From the NCBI GenBank assembly GCA_013399115.1, contig VXAA01001141.1, positions 44,272 through 108,271 on the forward strand: a DNA stretch of 64,000 bases, in the 5' to 3' direction. The stretch's first letter is position 1. The number at the start of each line of letters is the position of its first letter. The stretch comes from Anseranas semipalmata. Its lineage: Eukaryota > Chordata > Aves > Anseriformes > Anseranatidae. The translations under genes were made by a program, and so were the position numbers. The notes below the pieces were generated by a model. It had not been told where the DNA came from. It did not search any database and saw only the letters and a program-made list of their open reading frames with translations. Positions 58,101 to 64,000 of this stretch are shown in pieces.

Positions 58101-59694
58101 ACAAGTAGATGAACCCAAGCATACACGCTTTTACTGTGAATAGGGTATACGTCAAGGTATAGGTCCTTATTTTTCATGTCTGACCGCTTTGCATCAAGTG
58201 CACGTTGGCATTCTCCTGCAAGCATCACGCAGCTTTGCTCCATGAACAAATGCCATCGCATCCCACTGGCGACAAAGCTGCTTTACAGATACTGCAGCAG
58301 CAAGGAGCTAGCAGCACAGGACTAAATTGCTTCCTGTATTCTGCCCCGGGTGACTCGTTACGCAGCAAGAATCAGGTTTCAGTGACAAGGTTTTCTAAAG
58401 CCTGTTTATGGCGCAGGCTTGCTGTACTGTAAGGTACTTTAATTGGCAGAGTAAAGCAATCAGTAAGTGTCTGGACTGAACGGAGTAGGATGTCAGTGTA
58501 AATTCACAATTTTGATTTACTGTGCAATAACTTTTCTTGGCGGACAAGTTCTTGTATTTCTGCTAGTGAGTCTTGTCAAAAGCATGTTTGCCTCTCTTAA
58601 AAAAATGTAGCGGATTCTTCACTGTATGAGCAAATCTGTTCTATTTGGCATTGTGCAACTTCAACAAGAAAAAGTAATCACCTCCAGCTGAGTAGAAAAA
58701 GGAAGGACACTTTAAGTGTTGTTATTCTTTCTGAAGTGCTTGTTTATAGCAAAGCATGGGCTTTCACCTTTGTGGAAATGGTTACAGAAGAGAAATGTTT
58801 ATAACTGCATTCAAGTAATTCATGATGAGGAATCAGCATCCCCATTTTAGGCATAACGAAGGACAGGCTTGGAGATGTGAAGGTGTGTTGTCCAGACATG
58901 CTGGTGGCATGGCTGGGAATCAAATTGAATTGTAATCACTTTTAGCTCCCCAGAGGGTGTAGAACAAGGGACAAATGAAGTATATAGCTGAAGTCAGCCA
59001 TGATTCATCCTTGATGATTTCATTTTTTTCTTCATATGGGGTGCCATTTTGTAACCATGGGTTTGATGTGTTGAACAGCAGGCTGAAAATCAGGTGACTT
59101 GAATTATTTTCTCAGGTTTGAGAAAACCACTGCAGAATACTTCTCAAGAAGGCTGTACTGATGCAAGTTTGGTACTTGGCTAAATGGAAAAAAAAATACA
59201 AAGTGGATGCTTATTTTGGGCATTATTTTTGAGAAACACTTGGAGATTTGGGACATAAACTGCTTCTGATTGAAAATTAGAGGGACAAGTCAAATATGAA
59301 GATAGCACTTGGATGTCTGGGGATTGAAGGGATTGTGGAAAGGGCAGGGTAGTAAGTAGTACAACACATGAACTGAGAAGTGCTGCATTCTTCTAACAGT
59401 ATTTGGAAGTGTTTTTGTGGTTTTTCAGTGTTCATGGTAATGGGATCCTGATAAATACTTGACAAAGTTTTGCAACCAAGTTTGGCATCGAATGTGTGGT
59501 TTGCTTTTTCATTAGCTTTAAGGGAAAAAAAAACAAAGTGAAAATGATATCTCTTTATTTTCTTTAGAATTTTCTCTCTCTTGTCTGCGATACTCCATCT
59601 GGGTAACATCCGTTACAAAAAGAAGACCTATCGGGATGACTCCATCGATATTTGTAACCCTGAAATACTGCCTATTGTGTCGGACCTGCTGGAG
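24353..59694 (+). CDS. MYO9A: MYO9A, unconventional myosin-IXa, 5' part of spliced coding region (461 codons, 3' incomplete)
   Basis: Spliced from seven exons: 24353-25195, 44693-44787, 48139-48201, 50294-50393, 53131-53187, 56807-56904 and 59568-59694. All have AG/GT borders and the joined frame stays open. The product is the N-terminal part of a class IX myosin, an actin motor whose tail carries a RhoGAP domain that turns off RhoA (family knowledge; the tail is not in the window). Visible here are the N-terminal Ras-associating domain, then NPFK (188-191), P-loop GESGSGKT (240-247), switch [10 protein letters not shown] (291-299), LEKSR (322-325 and neighbours) and the SAILHLGNI segment (about 425-433). 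An RA domain before the motor is specific to class IX. The N-terminus and the motor insert-free sequence fit MYO9A better than the paralogue MYO9B. Exon 2-to-3 spacing is large (19.5 kb). No stop, frameshift or missing nucleotide-binding residue is seen, so the gene looks functional. Confidence 0.95.
28369..28438 (-). mobile_element. CR1-type LINE 3'-end remnant
   Basis: The + strand reads as the complement of the avian CR1 3' end: CACAGAATCCCAGAACC, then a TTTAGGTTGGCAAAGACCT-like block, then GAGATCATCCAGTCC. This is the usual pattern of short, 5'-truncated CR1 copies in birds and other sauropsids. Only about 70 bases are recognisable, with several substitutions, so it is old and inactive. 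Confidence 0.75.
33685..33815. promoter_or_regulatory. Intragenic CpG-dense patch in the large MYO9A intron
   Basis: Dense CpG including GTCGGTCGGCGGCGGG and GCGGGGACGCGTCC. No promoter motif can be assigned. Confidence 0.3.
38696..38714. repeat. Perfect 19-nt palindrome
   Basis: TTTTCCATT, T, AATGGAAAA: 9-bp arms with one central base. Confidence 0.8.
39085..39290. promoter_or_regulatory. Intragenic CpG-dense patch in the large MYO9A intron
   Basis: By hand count about 27 CpG in about 200 bases, flanked on both sides by CpG-poor sequence. Two overlapping + strand frames of 180 and 166 codons cross it, probably because such sequence has few stops. Confidence 0.35.
41190..41239 (+). repeat. 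Two-copy tandem duplication, 29-bp period
   Basis: AAAAGTCTTCAAATAAAAGAA at 41190-41210 recurs at 41219-41239 with one substitution (A to G). Confidence 0.8.
43490..43610. promoter_or_regulatory. Intragenic CpG-dense patch in the large MYO9A intron
   Basis: Includes CCGCGCGCGGCGATGG and many further CpG, about 1.1 kb before the switch I exon. Confidence 0.3.
44693..44787 (+). CDS. MYO9A: MYO9A coding exon 2: switch I
   Basis: This 95 nt exon encodes residues 282-312 plus two bases of codon 313. It follows a CTCTTAACAG acceptor and ends at a GTAAGC donor in phase 2. It begins AFGNAKT and contains NNNSSRFGK (291-299), the switch I loop that senses the nucleotide gamma-phosphate in all myosins. 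Ser and Arg of SSR, which take part in hydrolysis and in the salt bridge to switch II, are both present. It joins in frame to the P-loop exon 19.5 kb upstream. Confidence 0.96.
46904..46957 (+). mobile_element. CR1-type LINE 3'-end remnant
   Basis: The run GGGTTGGGCCAGATGACC, followed by an AGAGGACCCTTCCAACCTAA block and a diverged ATTGTATGA end, matches the CR1 3' terminus in sense orientation. It is followed directly by a T17 run (46963-46979). Only about 55 bases remain. Confidence 0.75.
46963..46979. repeat. T17 homopolymer next to CR1 remnant
   Basis: Lies five bases after the CR1 3' remnant ending at 46957. Confidence 0.85.
48139..48201 (+). CDS. MYO9A: MYO9A coding exon 3: LEKSR segment
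   Basis: This 63 nt exon completes Gly313, encodes 314-333, and supplies two bases of Arg334. It follows a TTTCTCCTTCCAG acceptor and ends at a GTAGGT donor in phase 2. It reads [20 protein letters not shown], which contains the LLEKSR motif found in nearly every myosin motor, in the upper 50 kDa subdomain after switch I. The small size and the phase on both sides fit the flanking exons exactly. Confidence 0.95.
48202..50293 (+). other. MYO9A: MYO9A intron (2.1 kb)
   Basis: Phase 2 intron with donor GTAGGT. Its middle part (about 48770-49260) is AT-rich, CpG-poor and free of simple repeats, with several homeodomain-like TAATTA/ATTA cores. It also holds a perfect 25-nt palindrome at 49544-49568. 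A 169-codon frame at 48248-48757 ends in low-complexity aromatic residues and is not credible as a gene. Confidence 0.85.
49544..49568. repeat. Perfect 25-nt palindrome
   Basis: AAAAATGGAAAA, one central A, then TTTTCCATTTTT: 12-bp arms with a one-base centre. Confidence 0.85.
50294..50393 (+). CDS. MYO9A: MYO9A coding exon 4: upper 50 kDa subdomain
   Basis: This 100 nt exon completes Arg334 and encodes 335-367, ending in phase 0. It reads [20 protein letters not shown] and onward to a YHYLNQ end. The (N/R)-hydrophobic-FYYLLAG block is a standard myosin head motif. The acceptor TTTGTCACCAG is good. The donor GTGGGA is weak, with A at +6 and G at +4, but the frame and the similarity leave little doubt about the border. 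Confidence 0.95.
50394..53130 (+). other. MYO9A: MYO9A intron (2.7 kb)
   Basis: Phase 0 intron with a weak GTGGGA donor and a good CTTTCAG acceptor. It is mostly AT-rich unique sequence, and I see no repeat family or coding exon in it. Confidence 0.85.
53131..53187 (+). CDS. MYO9A: MYO9A coding exon 5
   Basis: This 57 nt exon encodes residues 368-386 ([19 protein letters not shown]), phase 0 on both sides. It follows a CCTTGCTTTCAG acceptor. The donor is GTCAGT, where C at +3 is unusual for a GT donor. G at -1 and at +5 support it. The segment corresponds to a loop in the upper 50 kDa subdomain that is characteristic of MYO9A. Because both borders are phase 0, skipping this exon would keep the frame and remove 19 residues. 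Confidence 0.93.
53681..53694. repeat. C14 homopolymer
   Basis: Fourteen C in a row in a MYO9A intron. Long C runs are rare, often miscalled in assemblies, and can form i-motif or, on the other strand, G-quadruplex structures. Confidence 0.85.
54744..54790. repeat. A/T low-complexity tract
   Basis: A-rich with AAT units, passing into about six AT units. It contains almost no G or C. Confidence 0.8.
56801..56806 (+). promoter_or_regulatory. MYO9A: NAGNAG tandem splice acceptor of MYO9A coding exon 6
   Basis: The intron ends CCCAGCAG, giving two AG acceptors three bases apart, after 56803 and after 56806. Both keep the frame because the junction is phase 0. Upstream use would add Gln between Pro386 and Asp387. 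Tandem CAGCAG acceptors are the type most often used alternatively in vertebrates. Confidence 0.6.
56807..56904 (+). CDS. MYO9A: MYO9A coding exon 6
   Basis: This 98 nt exon encodes residues 387-418 plus two bases of Gln419, ending at a consensus GTGAGT donor in phase 2. It starts [10 protein letters not shown] and runs through [15 protein letters not shown], the helical region leading toward the relay part of the motor. The acceptor region reads CAGCAG directly before the exon, so splicing could also occur three bases earlier at 56804 and insert one Gln. The start at 56807 is chosen because the family protein continues from Glu-Pro directly to Asp-Cys. Confidence 0.94.
56905..59567 (+). other. 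MYO9A: MYO9A intron (2.7 kb)
   Basis: Phase 2 intron with consensus GTGAGT donor and TTTCTTTAG acceptor. It has an AT-only-like tract at 56949-56995 close to the donor and a CpG-poor unique stretch at 57240-57420. I see no other gene. Confidence 0.85.
56949..56995. repeat. AT-only low-complexity tract
   Basis: Nearly pure A/T with repeated ATATTA/TATAAT words, starting about 45 bases after the donor of coding exon 6. Confidence 0.8.
59568..59694 (+). CDS. MYO9A: MYO9A coding exon 7 (last coding exon in window)
   Basis: This 127 nt exon completes Gln419 and encodes 420-461, ending in phase 0 at GTGAGC. It begins [14 protein letters not shown], the conserved helix found in myosin heads before the second half of the 50 kDa domain. 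It continues through [17 protein letters not shown] to SDLLE. The acceptor is a T-rich tract ending TTTCTTTAG. The next coding exon expected from the family was not found between 59695 and 64000. Confidence 0.95.
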
Positions 59695-60465
59695 GTGAGC
59701 CTTTGCTTTCTGTCCTGTAACTTTCACACCTAATGAACTACCTTTATCTTATAATAGAGTTTATTTCCAGTTACACTGAATAGTAAGTTGTCTTATGTTA
59801 ATATGAATATAGCCTGTTCATATTTGACAGTGAGAAGTTACAAAGATGTTCTTCTGAGGCTTTTCATGTGAAGTTTTTTTCTCCCTAATCTTCAGCTTCA
59901 CTAGTTTAATTGACTGAAAATAGTGTTTCTGTGATTAAAACTTGAAAGATTGCAAGCCAGTTCTAGGTGGAAAGAGAACCTGCCATTCAACATGGTATTT
60001 TCTTTAATTGCCAGCCATCAGCTCCCTCACCAGAATTCCCCAAGGCTCCCGAAATCTGTTCCAATAGTTGTGTAAGAAACTCTTCAAGAAACTGGAGCAA
60101 GTGTAAGACCATCAACCCACTCTTCTGTTTCACATAGCGGCAATAGGAGATGCGGAGTGAACTCGACGTATTTTGCTGTCTCTTGTTACCCTGCCGGCAT
60201 CCACAAAGGTCGTGGTAGACCTGCTGGAGGGTGCACCTAAACCATGCTGTAAACCACTTGCAGCTACGAGTCATTCTGAAATGTTATGCTTGTAGTTGGT
60301 TAAAACAACTATGTAATCTCTATCCCTTTGTTATCGTCCTTGTCACATCTTACCTGTCCAATTCCCATCGTATCCAATCTTGCTGAAACAGAGGAAGGCA
60401 CTCAGTGAGTGCAGCTGCCTTAGATTTCCTCAGTCCCTCTGAAAACTCGCTGGATGGTGCGGAAG

Positions 60466-60505
60466 GTTAACTTCTGCTAATTTTATGTTATTGTCAGAAG
60501 TTAAC
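60466..60505. repeat. Perfect 11-bp inverted repeat with 18-base spacer
   Basis: GTTAACTTCTG at 60466-60476 and CAGAAGTTAAC at 60495-60505 are exact reverse complements. Confidence 0.85.
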
Positions 60506-62170
60506 TTGTTGTCCTTTTGTATACGTGTGAGGCTTTCCCGTTCCTTCCCTCAGACAGCTGTTGTGCTATCTTACCCCTCGATCTCCTGGGAGTTGGCTCT
60601 CACAGATTTTCATAGCACTTCATTAATGCTCTGAATTTAGGGCGGGGAAAGCTTCTGTAAAATATGGGTATAAGCAGCTGGATGCTCTTTGCATCTTGGA
60701 CTTCAGACTGCAGAAATAAACAGAAGGAAAATATGAGTTTGGACTAGAATGTTGTTGATCTGACCCTGTTAAAAATGGCTATATTGAGTCGTAGCAAGAA
60801 CGCCAAGTCATTTAAGTAATCGTTTTTTAAAAAAGCTTTGAATAAGAGAGTGACTTAGAGAGTTCCAGGCTTTGGGTCTTTGCCCTGGCTTTCTTCTGCA
60901 TACAAATTCTTCTGCAACATCTGTGTGCTGTAAGGTATCAGGGTATTTTTTGCACGCGTACATGTGAAATTGTGCATCAGTTGAGCCATACAGATCCAAC
61001 TGTGGCTTAGTGCCATGCTCCGGTACAGCATAGGCATGGATACCATGCTCAGTTGCAGATAGTGTCAACAATATGTAGAAAATATACATACATATAAACA
61101 TTACTATTTTGAAAAAGCACTAGAATCTGGTGTAGCTGAGCAAAATGATCTACTTCTCTTGCTCTTGGTAAGTCTTTTGCAAGCTTACTGATCATATACA
61201 GCATAAAAAGCCTGTTGATTAGATAAGGACAGTGCAGATCCCAGGTATGATTTGTGAAAGGTGCTGCTGTGTTTGGGTAAGTGGTGTTGCTTGTTCTTTA
61301 AGTTGCATTTATTTGGACGGAAGTGCAGACATTGCCTACACGTGTAAACTTTCTGAGGCACCCAGTCCCTGATCAGCCAAAATAAAGCCAGTAAACTCAT
61401 TTTAAGAAGAGGCTGTTTTGTTTCTGAAATGCTCAGCCTTTGCAGACCTCAATAAATCTTTTGTAATGTTTATTCAGTTTTGACCAAAAGGAAGGCCAAA
61501 GGGTTCAAAGATGTGAAGCACTATTACAGAGCATCCATTGCACTGTTAGCTACTTAAATCTGTCCAAATGAAGTGTAGTGAAATCTGCTTAGCCAGAGAC
61601 CAAAACTACTGGTCGAAACAATTTGACACTTTGTATTTTGTCTCATTTGGGTAATTATTTTTATTTATTTATCTTGTGGTCACTGAAAAGTACGCGGTTC
61701 TGCTTTTCATGCCATTGTTACTGAAAATATGAATTGGCTTTAAAAAGTTACTAATTCCTTCTCTAGATCTTGGCATTACTTACCAAGACTGAAAAATCAT
61801 CTCCGAATAAAACTAATATTAGTTGACAAATACTTCAGTTTGTTTTCATACAGCCATGGGGTGCTTGGCAGGACAGTCTGGGGTGTAGCAAAATGATGCA
61901 AGGAACCATCTCTTCTGTGATCTGATACAGGCAAAAATCCTGGGGGTGTTGTGGTTGTTCTTGTTCCTTAAATGACTTGCTCAATTTGTTCATTCAAGGA
62001 TTTGATGAGAAAAAGAGAAGAAAAAAATCCAGTTAGGTTTGGTAGAAGGGCAGCTGAATTGGCCATATCTGAGAGCCACCAAGAAGAAGGAATCCGGAGA
62101 TCCTGATGCACGAAACCAACGGGGTGGTTGCCTTCCTGGGTAGAGGAACAATCAGCCTGTCTGAAATGAA

Positions 62171-62190
62171 AAAATTAGGCAAAATTAGGC
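62171..62190 (+). repeat. Perfect 10-bp tandem pair
   Basis: AAAATTAGGC occurs twice in direct succession. Confidence 0.85.
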
Positions 62191-64000
62191 ATGTTTTACC
62201 TTGGAAAGAGTGGAGCCTTTGAGCTTCTCAGGGCAATTTCAGTAGTTAATGCAACAGCACTGAATAACACTTTTTTTTTACTTTTTTTTTTTTTTTTACC
62301 ATGATACCTATCCTTCCTCTGTCTCAAGAGATTTCTGATCCTATAAAATGAAGCTAATATGCAGATTTTTGAAGGAATCTGGGAGGAGTTGATGACCTGA
62401 GATGGATTTTATTTTTCTTAGATACTGACAACCCCTTCCAATATGTTTTTAGTTTATTAAAACGTTCAGACCAGCATTTGTTGAAAAAGCAAACTGCAAT
62501 ATAGGATTTTGGCCAGACTCCGTGGATCATTGTTTCATTTACAGTAAGACCCTGATTCCTTTTCTCAAGAATAGACATAGCGTGCGGATTATGTGAGGGT
62601 TTTGGCAGGTTTTTCTCGGCCTTTGTTTAAACTTTGCTGAAATACGGCGCTGTAGCGTGATGTCAGTTCTGCCTGATGGATTGAACAGGCGTGGAAGTCT
62701 GTACAAGCAGTGAAATTATTGCAGGCAGAGGGAGAAATCCTCTTCAGAAACCACGGAGGATTGTGTAAACCTCTTCTGGGGAAAAACCTGGAAGTGCTCC
62801 TTTTGGAGCTTATTGGTGGGCTTGTTGGTATCCATCTCTTTCCATCAGTCCAAACAAAAAAAAATCAACGTGGACTTAAAGCAGCAAGGGTTTTATGTTT
62901 GGACGTGAAATTCATCCTTGAGCTTTATTTCAGCTTGAGGAGCTGTTTGTTCAGAACTCGAAGCTGAACTGAGTCTTTGGGCTGCAAGTCGGCAAGGATC
63001 CGTGGTTTTATTACACTATCGTGGTATGTTTGTGATTTGTGAATTCCTAAGCATAATTATTAAAAGTCATCTATTAGAAATGATTGAGTGACCGATCACC
63101 CTGAAGACTATTTTTTCCATTAGAAGAGCAAGAATGTTTTAATTACGTGCATTTACTAGTACTGGAAATTATTTCTGTGGAGGGCTTTGAATAAGGAAGG
63201 CAAGTTCTGTCTTCACTGAATAGAATAGTTTTATATTCAGTTGTTAGGCTTAGATAACCAGGCTCAATGCAAATAATGGTAAATATAAGTTATGGACTGT
63301 CCAAAATTAGTTTTGCCAAATCTCTTTTGCATTGACCATGTTGGCTTTTGCAGCCAACGTCTACCTCCGCAGGAAACTGTGCTGAAGCTTTTTTTCTACT
63401 AAAAAATTATCTTTGGCTGCCCAGAGGAATCCCACAGACAGCGCGCTCCTCGTGTGATAAACATCTCAGAAAGTCATAGAGTGGGGGAAAGGAGACGAGG
63501 TCCTCCTCTCCCTCCGTTCTCTGGTTGAAGTTTGGGGTTGCGAAGCTCTGAGCCAGATCTCCAGTCAGATAACTTGGCTTCAAAGAAGGTGAGAATAGAA
63601 AGTTAATCTCTTTTTCGGGAAGAGCTGATAGAGAATCAAGTCCATCCCAGCAGTGCCTGAATTTTCTTTCCATACCAAGCAGCTTTAGAACGAGTGCTGA
63701 AGGTCGCAATCCTGTTCTCAAATCTGGAAGCAACTAGGAGAGAGAAAAAGATAACTTTTCTTGCTCTCAAGCTGGAAATGGTTCATTTTTCTTCATAACA
63801 CAATACCCTAGCATTACAGGAGACGTAATCGCAGCCTGCCTGGGCTCCTGCCCAGCCTTTGCGGGAGGCTGCCCTGGCTGTCCCTGCCGTCCACACTGCC
63901 TCCCTCTCTCGGCATTTTCAGCAGTGGCAGGGTTGCAGGTCATCCTTCGCTGGGTTTTAGAGATCTAGTCATCCAGCCATCCCAGCATCTGTTCAACTTG

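Larger units (their letters stand above)
59695..64000 (+). other. MYO9A: MYO9A intron, continues past window end
   Basis: Starts with GTGAGC after Glu461. I looked for the next motor exon by its expected protein and did not find it, so the window ends inside this intron. It contains an 11-bp inverted repeat at 60466-60505, T-rich runs near 62272-62299, and a 95-codon antisense frame at 59987-60274 that I cannot explain. Confidence 0.8.

Noticed and set aside
59695..64000. Next MYO9A motor exon
   Set aside because: I looked for sequence encoding the segment that follows Leu-Leu-Glu in the family and found none. The exon must lie past the window end.
63850..64000. GC-richer end sequence as a transposable element
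   Set aside because: It looks different from the preceding intron but does not match a repeat end that I know.
1..64000. tRNA, rRNA, CRISPR arrays, intact retrovirus or DNA transposon
   Set aside because: No tRNA B-box with a fitting cloverleaf, no regular spaced repeats, and no polymerase, transposase or envelope-like frame was seen on reading.

Overview
The window is vertebrate nuclear DNA, most likely from a bird. It contains seven well-conserved coding exons on the + strand with standard GT-AG splice sites. It also has two short CR1-type LINE remnants, few other interspersed repeats, no Alu- or B1-like SINEs that I could see, and a high CpG density over most of its first two thirds. I found no prokaryotic gene, operon, CRISPR array or intact mobile element.

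The only gene I can support is the 5' part of MYO9A, which encodes unconventional myosin-IXa, a single-headed myosin with a RhoGAP tail. Joining 24353-25195, 44693-44787, 48139-48201, 50294-50393, 53131-53187, 56807-56904 and 59568-59694 gives 1383 nt, or 461 codons, with no frame break. The protein so far holds the Ras-associating domain (about residues 14-112) and the first part of the motor head. The head part includes the NPFK motif (188-191), the P-loop GESGSGKT (240-247), switch [10 protein letters not shown] (291-299) and the [15 protein letters not shown] segment (322-345). Switch II, the actin-binding region, the IQ motifs, the C1 domain and the RhoGAP domain must lie beyond position 64000. 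Full-length MYO9A is about 2500 residues, so this is under one fifth of the protein.

Layout: 1-720 is CpG-dense and may be the downstream edge of a promoter island. Positions 721-24274 are non-coding, probably the first intron or 5' flank, with scattered CpG-dense patches. Positions 24275-25195 are the exon with the start codon, preceded by three tiny upstream ORFs. Positions 25196-44692 are a 19.5 kb intron. From 44693 to 59694 six small coding exons are separated by introns of 2-4 kb. From 59695 to the end is another intron. CpG density and GC content fall from roughly 44 kb onward.

The points most worth a second look are a NAGNAG tandem acceptor that would add or drop one glutamine in the motor head, tandem acceptors and overlapping uORFs before the start codon, an unusual GTCAGT donor followed by a long open frame, several intragenic CpG clusters, perfect palindromes, and a few unexplained antisense reading frames. 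I do not see convincing evidence for a previously undescribed biological system.
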